A stretch of DNA of 64,000 nt from NCBI RefSeq assembly GCF_000503215.1, contig NZ_KI628540.1, forward strand, positions 315,030-379,029, written 5' to 3'. The translations under genes and the position numbers were made by a program. The first letter of the stretch is position 1, and each line of letters begins with the position of its first letter. The notes beneath the pieces were generated by a model, which did no database searches, was not told the DNA's origin, and saw only the letters and a list, made by a program, of their open reading frames with translations. Shown here piece by piece: positions 1-11,000 of this stretch. Origin of the DNA: Pseudomonas canadensis. Its GTDB lineage: Bacteria > Pseudomonadota > Gammaproteobacteria > Pseudomonadales > Pseudomonadaceae.

Positions 1-750
1 CTACTTATGGTTCAGCTCTTACAGCGGGTCACTTTTGGAAAGGCCCAAAAGTAACCAAAAGGCCTTCGCCCCACCACTCGGCACCTCGCCTAGGCTCGGT
101 GTGCCCTCACTCCGGCTTGAATCCGTGGGCCGCCGCAATGGGCCATCCATGGCCCAGTGCGGCTAACCCGGCGTCCTGCCGGGTTACCCACGGATTCAAG
201 CCTGCGTTCGGCCAGCGTGGTTTTACGGGGCGCCTAAGGTCAAAAGCAAAAGCAAGAGCAAAAGCGGCTCGCTTCGCATCGTGGATACGATTTTCGTCTT
301 CTGTAGGAGCCGGCTTGCCGGCGAAAAACGCGAGAACGCCGCGATCATCCAGATGTTCCCGCGTCACCGTTAAGGACCATCGCCGGCAAGCCGGCTCCTA
401 CACGACCGCGTTTGCCCTTGCCTTTGCTTCACACCACTCAAGCCGGCTGTCAGGCCGCTGTGCTCTTGCTTTTGATTTTGACCTTAGGCGCCCCGTCAAA
501 CACGCTGGCCGGAATTCGGCAGGGATTTGGGGGGTAAACCGGCAGGGATGCCGGTTTAGCCGCCCCGCGCCATGGATGGCGCGTGGCGGCGGCCCCCCAA
601 ATCACTGTCGGATTACGGGCACACCGAGCCTAGGCGAGGTGCCGAGTGTTGGGGCAAGAGCGTTTTGCTTACTTTTGCGCTTTTCAAAAGTGAGCCGCCG
701 TAAGGGCGGAACCAATAGTCGCCGTTACCCAAAAAACGGATATGTACACC
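1..750. repeat. Long composite repeat, copy 1 (left end cut by window)
   Basis: About 750 bases closely matching a second copy at 23562-24322. It has long inverted terminal arms that carry gtgagccg..taag..cgg and a 30-base inner inverted segment centred on CCTAGG (near 84-112 and 620-650). A core of nested palindromes and one REPIN lies between the arms. The left arm here is the version with 'ggaaaggccc' and the right arm the version with 'gcgcttttca', the reverse of copy 2. An open frame of about 220 codons crosses it, but it is made of palindromic repeat sequence and has no recognisable product, so I do not call a gene. Nothing else was seen before gspE at 770. Confidence 0.85.
303..401. 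repeat. REPIN inside repeat copy 1
   Basis: Two inverted REP units, gtaggagccggcttgccggc at 303-322 and its reverse complement ending at 401, separated by about 55 bases. The same REP family occurs at 23877-23974 and 62316-62397. Confidence 0.85.
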
Positions 751-769
751 TAAAAACAGGTCCAACCCA

Positions 770-2188
770 ATGAGCCTACTCCCGTACGCCTGGGCCAAAT
801 CCCAACGCATCCTCCTGCGCCCCAGCGCCGAGGGCATGCTACTAACCGTGTGCCCCTCAACCCCCGGCTGGTCCATCAGCGAAGTCCACCGCCAATTCGG
901 CCAAACCCACCTCGAACAGGTCCGCGACGACGAACTCGACGGCCTGCTCACCAGCGCCTACGCCGACACCGGCAGCGCCGCCGCTGTAGTGGGCGCCGCC
1001 GAAAACGAAGTCGACCTCGACCGCCTCATGCAAGACATGCCCGAAGTCACCGACCTGCTCGACACCCAGGACGGCGCCCCGGTAATCCGCATGATCAACG
1101 CCTTGCTGACCCAAGCCGCCCGCGACGAAGCCAGCGACATCCATATCGAACCCTACGAAACCCACTCCGTCGTGCGCTACCGCGTCGACGGCACCCTGCG
1201 TGACGTGGTTTCACCCCGCAAAGCGTTGCACGGCGCGCTGGTCTCGCGGATCAAAATCATGGCCCAACTCGATATCGCCGAAAAACGCCTGCCCCAGGAT
1301 GGCCGTATCGCCCTGCGCGTAGCCGGGCGGCCCATCGACATTCGCGTGTCCACGGTACCCACCGGCCATGGCGAAAGAGTCGTCATGCGCCTGCTAGACA
1401 AACAAGCCGGGCGCTTGCAGTTGGAGACCCTGGGCATGGAGCCGCAATTGCTGGCACGCCTGGATACGCTGATCCGCCAACCCCACGGCATCGTGCTGGT
1501 CACCGGCCCCACCGGCAGCGGCAAGACCACCAGCCTGTATGCGGCCTTGGCGCGGCTGGACGCGAGTACCAGCAATATCCTCACCGTAGAAGACCCGGTG
1601 GAATACGACCTGCCGGGCATCAGCCAGATCCAGGTCAACGCCAAGATCGACATGACCTTCGGCCTGGCGCTGCGGGCGATCCTGCGCCAGGACCCGGACA
1701 TCATCATGATCGGTGAAATCCGTGACCTGGAGACCGCACAAATCGCCGTACAGGCCTCGCTCACCGGTCACCTGGTGCTGGCAACCTTGCACACCAACGA
1801 TGCAGTGTCGGCGGTCAACCGCCTGATCGATATGGGCGTCGAACCGTTCCTGCTGGCCTCGTCGTTACTCGGCGTGTTGGCCCAGCGTCTGGTGCGCCGC
1901 CTGTGCCCGCACTGCAAGCAGGAGGACCCGGCTGCGCCTGGCACGTGGCGCCCGGTCGGGTGTGCGCAGTGTAATCAGATCGGCTACAGCGGTCGTACGG
2001 GTATCCATGAGTTGTTTTGCGTCGATGACGATGTACGCAGTTTGATCCATCAGGGCGCCAACGAGCAGGACCTGCGCCTGGCCGCGCGCCGTGCCGGGAT
2101 GTTCAGCATGCGTGAAGACGGCGAGCGCTGGGTGCGCAGCGGCGCCACTGCGCCTGAAGAAATCCTGCGTGTGACACGGGACGCCTGA
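770..2188 (+). CDS. gspE: Type II secretion ATPase GspE (HxcR-like)
   Basis: A 472-residue cytoplasmic secretion ATPase that would power pseudopilus assembly in a type II secretion system. Visible motifs are a Walker A GPTGSGKTT at about residues 246-254, an Asp box and Walker B region DPDIIMIGEIRD near 308-319, a His box (HLVLATLHTND), and a CPHC...CAQC four-cysteine zinc module near 385-410 typical of GspE/PilB. The N-terminal domain is short. The stop overlaps the gspF start by one base (TGATG), so the pair is translationally coupled. No other T2SS gene lies in this window. The DING gene downstream suggests equivalence to hxcR of P. aeruginosa, which is inference from remembered synteny. 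Confidence 0.93.
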   Translation: MSLLPYAWAKSQRILLRPSAEGMLLTVCPSTPGWSISEVHRQFGQTHLEQVRDDELDGLLTSAYADTGSAAAVVGAAENEVDLDRLMQDMPEVTDLLDTQDGAPVIRMINALLTQAARDEASDIHIEPYETHSVVRYRVDGTLRDVVSPRKALHGALVSRIKIMAQLDIAEKRLPQDGRIALRVAGRPIDIRVSTVPTGHGERVVMRLLDKQAGRLQLETLGMEPQLLARLDTLIRQPHGIVLVTGPTGSGKTTSLYAALARLDASTSNILTVEDPVEYDLPGISQIQVNAKIDMTFGLALRAILRQDPDIIMIGEIRDLETAQIAVQASLTGHLVLATLHTNDAVSAVNRLIDMGVEPFLLASSLLGVLAQRLVRRLCPHCKQEDPAAPGTWRPVGCAQCNQIGYSGRTGIHELFCVDDDVRSLIHQGANEQDLRLAARRAGMFSMREDGERWVRSGATAPEEILRVTRDA

Positions 2189-3399
2189 TGAATCGCTATC
2201 GCTATGAAGCCGCCGATGCCAGCGGCAAAGTCGAGGCCGGGCATGTGGAGGCCGATAGCCAGAGCGCGGCATTTGCCAGCCTGCGCAGCCGGGGCTTGAC
2301 CGCACTGCTGGTGCAGATCGAAGGCAATCAGCAAACAGCGGCGGGCAGCAGCCTGTTCACCGCCAAACTGTCGGACAACGACCTGGCCTGGGCCACGCGG
2401 CAACTGGCGAGCCTGTTGGGCGCCAGCCTACCGTTGGAAGCGGCCTTGAGTGCCACGGTGGAGCAGGCCGAGAAAAAACACATTGCCCAGACCCTGGCCG
2501 CTGTGCGCGCCGACGTACGCGGCGGCATGCGCCTGGCGGATGCGTTGGCGGCGCGGCCACGGGATTTTCCGTCGATTTATCGCGCGTTGATCGCGGCGGG
2601 GGAGGAGTCCGGCGACCTGGCCCAGGTGATGGAGCGCCTGGCCGACTACATCGAGGAACGCAACAACCTGCGTGGCAAGATTCTTACTGCGTTTATCTAC
2701 CCCGGCGTGGTGGGGCTGGTGTCCATTGGTATTGTGATTTTCCTGCTGAGCTACGTGGTGCCGCAGGTAGTCAGTGCGTTTTCCCAGGCGCGCCAGGATC
2801 TGCCGGGGCTGACGTTGGCGATGCTCAACGCCAGTGACTTTATCCGCGCCTGGGGCTGGCTGTGTTTTGCCGGGATCGTCGGCGGTTTCTGGAGCTGGCG
2901 CCTGTATTTGCGCAACCCGGTGGCGCGTTTGAGTTGGCATAGCCGGGTGTTGCGCCTGCCGCTGATCGGGCGTTTTGTGCTGGGCCTGAACACCGCGCGG
3001 TTTGCCTCGACCCTGGCGATTCTCGGCGGTGCCGGGGTGCCGCTGTTGCGCGCCCTGGAAGCGGCGCGGCAGACCCTGTCCAATGATCGCCTGAGCCAGT
3101 GCGTCAATGACGCCACCGCCAAGGTGCGCGAGGGCGTCAACCTGGCCCCAGCGTTGGCGGTGGAGAAGGTGTTCCCGCCGGTGTTGATCCACCTGATCGC
3201 CAGTGGCGAAAAAACCGGCTCGCTGCCACCGATGCTAGAGCGTGCGGCGCAGACTTTATCGCGGGATATCGAACGCCGCGCCATGGGCATGACCGCGTTG
3301 CTGGAGCCGCTGATGATCGTGGTGATGGGCGCGGTGGTGCTGGTGATTGTCATGGCGGTGCTGTTGCCGATCATTGAAATAAATCAACTGGTCACCTAG
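2188..3399 (+). CDS. gspF: Type II secretion inner-membrane protein GspF (HxcS-like)
   Basis: A 403-residue polytopic inner-membrane platform protein. It has two GspF repeats (about residues 70-190 and 270-395), each holding the conserved pattern of a helical bundle followed by G-E-x-S/T-G (AAGEESGDL in the first, ASGEKTGSL in the second). Hydrophobic segments lie near 168-192, 222-240 and 375-396. It partners GspE and is coupled to it by a one-base overlap. A weak hairpin follows the stop, so the pair is probably the end of an operon that starts to the left of the window or within the repeat. Confidence 0.93.
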   Translation: MNRYRYEAADASGKVEAGHVEADSQSAAFASLRSRGLTALLVQIEGNQQTAAGSSLFTAKLSDNDLAWATRQLASLLGASLPLEAALSATVEQAEKKHIAQTLAAVRADVRGGMRLADALAARPRDFPSIYRALIAAGEESGDLAQVMERLADYIEERNNLRGKILTAFIYPGVVGLVSIGIVIFLLSYVVPQVVSAFSQARQDLPGLTLAMLNASDFIRAWGWLCFAGIVGGFWSWRLYLRNPVARLSWHSRVLRLPLIGRFVLGLNTARFASTLAILGGAGVPLLRALEAARQTLSNDRLSQCVNDATAKVREGVNLAPALAVEKVFPPVLIHLIASGEKTGSLPPMLERAAQTLSRDIERRAMGMTALLEPLMIVVMGAVVLVIVMAVLLPIIEINQLVT

Positions 3400-3402
3400 C
3401 TC

Positions 3403-3424
3403 ACCCGACCGACCTCGGGTTCCT
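3403..3424 (+). terminator. Possible weak terminator after gspF
   Basis: Six-base stem ACCCGA/TCGGGT (3403-3408 with 3415-3420), a 6-base loop, then tcctt. The U tract is poor, so it is only a candidate. Confidence 0.35.
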
Positions 3425-3470
3425 TATTGCGTCATATTTTCACACCCTGTGCGGCCTCCAGCCATGGCTG

Positions 3471-3488
3471 CTGAAACCTCGCTGTCAC
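3471..3488 (+). promoter_or_regulatory. Candidate Pho box upstream of the DING gene
   Basis: CTGAAAC-CTCG-CTGTCAC has the 7-4-7 spacing of a PhoB box. The second half matches CTGTCAY exactly; the first half matches poorly. It lies about 230 bases before the ATG at 3716, in an otherwise gene-free stretch (3400-3715). DING and Hxc-linked genes are phosphate-regulated in related species, which makes it plausible but unproven. Confidence 0.3.
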
Positions 3489-3715
3489 CTGCGCCGAAAC
3501 CGCTCAAAACCGTGACCAAAACACCCGAGAATCTTTTTAGAAATCAAGGTGTTCCTCCCGAGGTTTTTTCCCATAACCGTCATCGGAAACTGCGACTTTC
3601 TCTCCCATGGTTTTAACCCCTGGCCACCCCCGCAAAAGGGCTTGGGGCAGAAGCCATGGCGTCATGCAAGAGCCCTCTACCCCAAACGTACAAACACGAC
3701 GAAAGGAGATTCTTC

Positions 3716-4897
3716 ATGTTTAAGCGCAACGTTCTCGCGGTATCCGTGACCCTCGCCGCACTGTGCTCGGCCCAGGCTGCAATGGCTGACATCAACGGCG
3801 GCGGCGCAACCCTGCCACAGCCGCTGTATCAAACCGCTGGTGTACTCACCACTGGCTTCGCTCCGTACATCGGCGTGGGCAGCGGCAACGGCAAGGCTGC
3901 ATTCCTGACCAACGATTACACCAAGTTCGTGGCTGGCGTGACTAACAAGAACGTGCATTGGGCTGGCAGCGACTCGAAGCTGACCGCTACCGAGCTGTCG
4001 ACCTATGCTTCTGCCAAGCAACCGGCCTGGGGCAAACTGATCCAAGTGCCTTCGGTAGCCACTTCGGTTGCCATTCCGTTCAACAAGGCCGGCACCAACG
4101 CGGTTGACCTGAGCGTTGACCAACTGTGCGGCGTGTTCTCCGGTCGTTTGACCAACTGGAACCAGATCACCAACTCCGGCCGCACTGGCACGATCGCCCT
4201 GGTGTACCGCAGCGAGTCCAGCGGCACCACTGAGCTGTTCACGCGCTTTCTGAATGCCAAATGCACCGAAGCCAAGCCTTTCGCAGTGACTACCACCTTC
4301 TCCTCGAGCTACGGCGGTGGTCTGCCATCGACGGCTGTAGCCGCCACTGGCAGCCAGGGCGTGATGGATGCACTGAACGCCGTTGAAGGCCGTATCACCT
4401 ACATGAGCCCGGATTACGCTGCGCCCACCCTGGCCGGTCTGGATGACGCCACCAAAGTGGCCAAGGTTGGCGGTGTTTCCCCAGCACCTGCCAACGTATC
4501 GGCTGCGATCGGCCTGGTTCCAGCGCCAACCGAAGCCCGTGCGGACGGCTCGTTCATCGACGCGACCAACCCGGACAACTGGGTGCCGGTATTTGCCGCC
4601 ACTGCAAGCGGTCCAGCCACCTTCGCTTACCCATCCAGCGGCTACCCGATCCTGGGCTTCACTAACCTGATCTTCAGCCAGTGCTACGCCGACGCTACCC
4701 AGACCACCCAAGTGCGCGGCTTCTTCGCCCGTCACTACGGTGCTTTCGGTAACAACGACACCGCCATCAGCAACAACCGCTTCGTACCGCTGCCAGCCAA
4801 CTGGAAAAAAGCCGTGCGTGACACCTTCGCCACCGCTTCCAACGCTCAAGGCATCGGCAACACCAGCGTCTGCAACGCCATTGGTCGTCCGCTGTAA
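3716..4897 (+). CDS. DING-family phosphate-binding protein (PstS-like)
   Basis: A 393-residue exported protein. After a signal peptide ending AQAAMA (about residue 24) the mature protein would begin DINGGGATLPQPLYQ, the N-terminus that names the DING family. The rest follows the PstS/PBP-like-2 fold, with phosphate-site segments such as VYRSESSGTTELF and a C-terminal cysteine pair. DING proteins bind phosphate tightly, and some are reported to have phosphatase activity and to be secreted by the Hxc type II system in P. aeruginosa. The start at 3716 is preferred over an in-frame ATG at 3656 because aaaggag lies just before it and the signal peptide begins there. gspE/gspF upstream and a strong terminator downstream make this a single-gene unit. 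Confidence 0.92.
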   Translation: MFKRNVLAVSVTLAALCSAQAAMADINGGGATLPQPLYQTAGVLTTGFAPYIGVGSGNGKAAFLTNDYTKFVAGVTNKNVHWAGSDSKLTATELSTYASAKQPAWGKLIQVPSVATSVAIPFNKAGTNAVDLSVDQLCGVFSGRLTNWNQITNSGRTGTIALVYRSESSGTTELFTRFLNAKCTEAKPFAVTTTFSSSYGGGLPSTAVAATGSQGVMDALNAVEGRITYMSPDYAAPTLAGLDDATKVAKVGGVSPAPANVSAAIGLVPAPTEARADGSFIDATNPDNWVPVFAATASGPATFAYPSSGYPILGFTNLIFSQCYADATQTTQVRGFFARHYGAFGNNDTAISNNRFVPLPANWKKAVRDTFATASNAQGIGNTSVCNAIGRPL

Positions 4898-4924
4898 CCC
4901 TCGCTTCAACGACCTGCAACACCG

Positions 4925-4958
4925 ATCAGCAACGGCCTGTGCCGTTGCTGATTTTTTT
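4925..4958 (+). terminator. Rho-independent terminator after the DING gene
   Basis: Perfect 12-bp stem, ATCAGCAACGGC (4925-4936) with GCCGTTGCTGAT (4941-4952), a ctgt loop and a run of seven T. Confidence 0.93.
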
Positions 4959-4974
4959 GCGTTAACAGCCCTGC

Positions 4975-4998
4975 ATGAACTTTGCGTGACAGAAGTTC
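4975..4998. promoter_or_regulatory. Motif shared by pdtA and phdA upstream regions
   Basis: ATGAAC-TTTGCG-TGACAG-AAGTTC, 84 bases before the pdtA ATG. It matches 19 of 24 positions of the element at 24353-24376 upstream of phdA. Read on the minus strand it contains CTGTCAC-GCAA-AGTTCAT, a 7-4-7 arrangement resembling a degenerate Pho box. Confidence 0.5.
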
Positions 4999-5081
4999 AG
5001 TCCCGCGCCTCGCCAACCGCCTAACCCTCATACGTGAGCCTGTCTTGGCCCCAGCGCGATAACAAAGAAGGAAGATTCCAG

Positions 5082-8000
5082 ATGGTTCGCTGCAAATCAC
5101 CGGTTAACCTCAAAGCCCCAGTGACAGTCCTGCGCCTCAAGCCTTTGGCCCAGGCCATTGCCTTGTTGGTGGTGGCCGGTAATGCCCAAGCGGCCACGGC
5201 GTTCAGTTCCGGCTGGTTTGCCGACAAGGGCGCGTCCCAGGCGAGCACGGCAGCGCGCACCGGTGCCGGCCAGGTCCCGGGGATTCCTTCGCTGAACCAG
5301 CAGGCACAGGTCAAGCAGCAGTTGGCGCGTTCCATCAGCACGTTGAACACCAGTGTCGCGGCGATTGCGGCCCAGCAGGCGGCGCAAGCGGCGGGGCGTC
5401 AGGCGGCGTTCGGCCAGGTCTCGAACATCCCCGATGGCTTGGGCAAGGGCGGCCTGCAGGTCGATAACAGCCTGAGCCAGGGCTGGACCAACGCCAAGGG
5501 CCCCACCCAGAGCCAATCTGGCGGCAAGACCACGGTGACCATCGAGCAGACCGCCGACAAGGCGATCCTCAACTGGGAAACCTTCAACGTCGGGCGCAAT
5601 ACCACTGTCGACTTCCAGCAGCAGTCCAACTGGGCCGTGCTCAATCGCGTCAATGACCCCAATGCGCGCCCCAGCGAAATTCAGGGCCAGATCAACGGCG
5701 CCGGCACGGTGATGATCATGAACCGTAACGGTGTGGTCTTCAGCGGCACCAGCCAGGTCAACGTGCGTAACCTGGTGGCGGCGGCCGCGACTATCACGGA
5801 TGACCAGTTCACCCAGCGCGGCTTGTATGTCGACACCAATGGCACCCAACCCACGTTCACCGACGCGGCGGGCAAGGTGGAAGTACAGCGCGGCGCGCTG
5901 ATCCAGACACGCACTGCCGCCACTTCCACGGACTCAGGCGGCTATGCCTTGCTGCTGGGCAGCGAGGTGGAAAACGCCGGGACCATCATCACTGCCAAGG
6001 GCCAGACCACCCTGGCGGCCGGCGACAGCTTTTACATTCGCAAAGGGGCCGGCACAGCGGGCAACGACCGTTCCACTACTCGTGGCAATGAGGTGGCGAC
6101 CAGCCTCAAGGCTGGCAGCACCGCCGGTAAAGTCACCAACAGCGGCCTGATCATGGCCTCCACTGGCGACATCACCCTGACCGGTCCCCAGGTGCAGCAA
6201 AATGGCGTGGCCCTGGCCAGCACCTCGGTGGATACACGCGGCACGATTCACTTGCTCAACGCCGCCAGCGACACCAACGGCAGCGTGACCCTGGGCGAGG
6301 GCAGCACCACCGCGATCCTGCTCGACGCCAGCGGCAGCACGGCGCTTAACAGCCAGAAAGACAACGGCCTGATCAAGCTCGACGGCACGCCTGCCAACCT
6401 GATCACCGGGCAGTTCAACAACCTGAGCGCCGTGGTTGACCGCACCGATCAGTCGCGCATCGAGATTGTCAGCGGCGGCACCGTGGACTTCCAAAAAGGT
6501 TCGATCACGTTGGCTACCGGCGGCCAGGTAGCGGTCAGCGCCGGCCAGCGCAGCCTGGTGCGTGATGGTGCGATGATCGACGTGTCGGGTGCCATCGGCG
6601 TCAAGGTGGCGATGGAAGCCAACAACATCAAGATCAACGTGCAGGGCAACGAGCAGCGCGATGCGCCGGTCAACCGCGACGGCGGGCAACTGATCAACAA
6701 TGACGTGTGGGTCGACCTGCGCGAGCTGGTGTTTGTACCGGCCGGCACCAACGGCTACGCCACCGATCGCTGGTACACCGCCGGGGGCTTGCTGGAAGTG
6801 GGCGGTTACCTCGGCACCCAGGGCCACTCGGTGGGCGAGTGGATGGCCCAGGGCGGCACCTTGACCTTTACCGGCAAGGAGGTGGTGACCCAACAGGGCG
6901 CGCAGATCAACCTGTCGGGCGGCACGGTGGATGTGCAGGCCGGTTACATCCAGCAGACCTGGCTCAAGGGCCCGAATGGCCGTTTGTATGAGCTGTCGAA
7001 AGCGCCAGGGGACATTCTCTACTCCGGTTTCTACAAGGGCTATGAAGACAACAGCGCGCGCTGGGGCCAGACCGAGTATTACTACAACCCGCTGATCGCT
7101 CCCCAGCGTCGTTACGAAGCCGGTTACACCGTGGGCCGCGATGCCGGCAAGCTGGTCGTCGGCACGTCCAGCGCGGTGCTGGAAGGCCAGTTGATCAGTG
7201 ATGTGTTCCAGGGTGACCGCCAGACCCAGGCACCCAACATCAATCTCGACGGCTACCAGCAATCCCAGAAAGCCAGGGCCCAGCGTGCGCAACTGATCAT
7301 TGGCCAATACATTCCGATCTACAACAAAACCACCGGCACGCTGCGCTACGCCCTCAGTGGTACCTCCGACCAGGTGCTGATCGACAGCAATACCCAGAAA
7401 ATCGCCGACGGCCTGGACCTCAACACCGTGCTGCCACTCGATCGCCAGGGCAAGATCCTGCTCGACAGCGATCAGCTCAATGGCTATCAGCTGGGCGCGG
7501 TCAAGGTCGCTGCCAAGCAGCAGGTGACCGTCAATGGCGCGCTCAGTGTGGCGGACGGTGGCGACATCACCTTGTTCGGGCCGGGTGTGCAGATCAATGC
7601 CAACCTCACGGCCCACGGCGGCAGTATCAACGCCGGCAACATTCTCAGCCAGGTCGATCCGCTCAAGGCCGGTGCGGTGGCGGATACGATCCTGGCCGGT
7701 GGTTCGAGTGTGAACGTCGCTGCTGGCGTCAAGCTGGACACCAGTGGCCGCTGGAACAACCTGGCGCTGGATCCGGCTGCCAACGCGGGTGTGGCGTACG
7801 TGAACGGTGGCAAGGTGTCGTTGCGCAGTTCCAGCAACGTGAACCTGGCCGCCGGCAGTGTGGTGGATGCGTCTTCCGGTGCCACCCTCGGCGTGGATGG
7901 CAAACTCACTGGCGGCAAGGGCGGCAATGTGACCCTGGGCGCACTCGGTGAGCTGGCCCTGGAGGGTGATATTCGCGGCTACGGCGTCAACGGCGGCGGC

Positions 8001-11000
8001 ACCCTGGCGTTGCAGGCGCATAAGGTACAGATCGGCGAAAGCGCCAACGCGCTGGGCAGCGACACCCTGAAACTGGCGGGTGATTTCTTCAATAAGGGCT
8101 TCTCGGCCTACGACATCACCGGTAATGAAGGGCTGATCGTCACGGACGGTACTCAGGTCGATGTCAGCCTGCCGGTCTACCGATTAGGTGCTCAAGCCTC
8201 GGGTATGCCAACAGGTAGCGATCCAGCCACCGCGCTGGAACGCTGGACGCCGCCGCTGTATCAGGAAGACGCCACCAAAGGTGTGCTGACCCAACGCCGT
8301 GGCGCCGGCTTGAGCCTTACCGCCGGCGATGTCAATTCCACCGCCGCGCAACTGGCGACCACGGCGCTCACTGTGGGCCAAGGCGCGGTCATCAATGTGG
8401 ACCCCGGCCAGGCGATCAACTTGCGCAGCGTCGGCCAATTGACGCTGGACGGCACGCTCAACGCCTGGGGCGGCAGTGTCAGCCTGGGCGGCTTGACGAC
8501 GGGTGCTTCTGAAGCCGTGAATGCCATCGGCCATGGCCGCTCGATCTGGGTCGGCGAGCAGGCGGTGATCGACGTCGCGGCTCGGGCGGCGACGGCGGTG
8601 GACAACCGTGGGCGCACCTATGGCCTGGTGCGTGACGGCGGCAGCATCAACATTGGCGGCACGTTCGACCTCAACACCGGCCTGGCCAAGGCCAGTGACT
8701 TGTTCGTGGTGGTGCGTAACGGCGCACGCCTGGAGGCGTCCGGCACCCAAGCCCTGATAAACGTGGCGGGGCAGGGCGCCGTGCAAGCGGCCAGCAATGG
8801 CGGCAGTATTACGCTGGCGTCGAATAATGGCCTGTACCTGGATGGCAGTTTTGTCGCCAGGGCCGGTGGCGCCGGGGCGGCGGGCGGCAGTCTCAATGTG
8901 GCGTTGGACACCCCGTATTACCAGAAGGCGTCCGTCACTGACCGCGTCCTCAAGGTGCGTGAGCTGGTGTTGGGTCAGGTGTATCAGCCGACGGCGCTGG
9001 CCGGCACCGCGGAAGATGCGGCCGCCAGTCTGGAGTCCGGGCATGGTCGGTTGGGTGTGGATCAAGTCAGCGCGGGCGGTTTCGATAACCTGGCGCTGAT
9101 GAGCAACGGCCTGTTGAGCGTTGATGGCGACGTGACCTTGAACATGGGCCAGAGCCTGCGCCTGTACAGCCGTGGTTACGGCCTCAGCGAAACCGCAGCG
9201 GGCAACTCGCGCATCAATCTTTCGGCACCGTATTTGCTGCTGGCGGGGTTCCTCGCGCCTGAAGAGACGGGCAAGGACCTCTATGTGCGACCGATTCCGG
9301 TGCTGCCGGCCCCGTCCCAGCGGGCAACCGAGGCGCAATTCAATGCCTCCGGCAGCCTGATCGACGTGCGTGGCAATGTCATCTTCGGTAACCGTAGCAG
9401 CCTGTTCCGGGCAGATAACAGCCAGGCCAGCCTTGAGCGTCGCGGGTTCGATCAGGTCAACCTGACCAGCCAGGGCGACCTGCGTTTTCTCGCCGGAGCA
9501 GCCGAGAACGACATCATTACCGGTGTCAGCACGCAGTTGCTGACGCAGGGCGATATGACCTTGCGCGCCGCGCAGCTGTACCCGGCCACTGAAGTCAGTG
9601 CCCGCGTCATCGCCGGTTATCTTGGGCAGTCGACCACCACCTCCCTTGACTTGGACTTTGACCCCTTGCGTACGCTGACCATCGGCCGCGTGGGCAGTGC
9701 CGATGCGCCTATCCCGTATTCGGCGTTCGGCCGCCTGCAACTGGGCGCGGCCACCGTGCGCCAAGGGGGCGTGGTACGCGCGCCCTTGGGGTTGATCGAC
9801 ATCGGCAGCATGGGCAGCAGCGTGGTGCAACTGCTGCCCGGCAGCCTGACCTCGGTGAGTGGCAAGGGGTTGATGCTGCCTTATGGCGGAACGCTGGACG
9901 GCCAGGTCTACAAGTACAACGGTAAAACGGTAAAATTTATCGGTCAGGGAGGGCTGCCCTCCCGTGAAGTTGACCTGAATGTCGGTGTCGTGCTGGGTGG
10001 CAAGTCGATCAGCGTGTTGCCGGACGCCACCCTGGACTTGTCCGGTGGAGGCGATCTGTTGGGCGCCGGCTTTGTTTCCGGGCGCGGTGGTTCTACGGAT
10101 GCGCGCTACAGCCCGCTGGTGCAATTTGGCGCCAATGGCGGGTTCGTGCTGCCGGGACTGTCCACCAACCCGATCTATGCCATTGTGCCGGGGATACAGC
10201 CGGACGCCGCGCCGGTCGCAGGAGAGGGCGGGGCCGTGACGCCATTGGTTGGTCAGCAGATCACCATCGGCGCCGGTGTGCCGGGGTTGCCGGCGGGCAC
10301 GTACACGCTGATGCCGTCGACCTACGCGTTGATGCCAGGCGCCTTCCGCGTCGAAATCAACGGCCTGGCCGGGCTGGGCAGCGGCACCGCGACCACCTTG
10401 ATGCGCAACGGTTCGTGGGCCACTGCCGGGCACCTGTCGATTGCCCATACCGGGATCAGCAACAGCGTGGCCAGCCAATTGATCCTGACCTCTGCCGATA
10501 CCCTGCGGCGCTATTCCCAATACAACGAAACCAGTTACGCCCAATTCGCCAGGGCCGATGCGGCCAGGTTGGGCGTGCCACGGCCGATGCTGGAGGCCGA
10601 CGCGAAAACCTTGAAACTGGCCCTGCGTCCGGGAGACGGCGCCGAGGCCTTCTCGTTCCAGGGTATCGGGCGCTTTGGCGCGGCATCGGGTGGGTATGGC
10701 GGCACGGTGGCAGTCATCGACCGCAGTCAGCAAGGGATCGAAGTGGTTGGCGCAGGACAGGCGGCGACAGCCGGGTTCGCCGGCATCACCTTCAACGCCG
10801 ATAGCCTGAATGCATTGGGTGCTTCGCGGCTGATGGTGGGTGGGATGACGGCTGTGGAGTACGGCCAGTCCGGGAACTTCATTTACCTGGCGGGCGGGGT
10901 CAACCGCGCCCAAAGCAATGTGATCTTGCGTAATGGCGCAACCCTTGCCGCGCCGGAAGTGTTCCTGGTGAGTGATACCGGCTCCATCGTCGTGGAGCAG

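Noticed and set aside
99..773. Open frames of about 224 codons inside both long repeats
   Set aside because: They run through REP palindromes and inverted arms, differ between copies, and show no family motifs or ribosome site.
3677..4909. 410-codon antisense frame over the DING gene
   Set aside because: The sense frame encodes an unmistakable DING protein with signal peptide and ribosome site.
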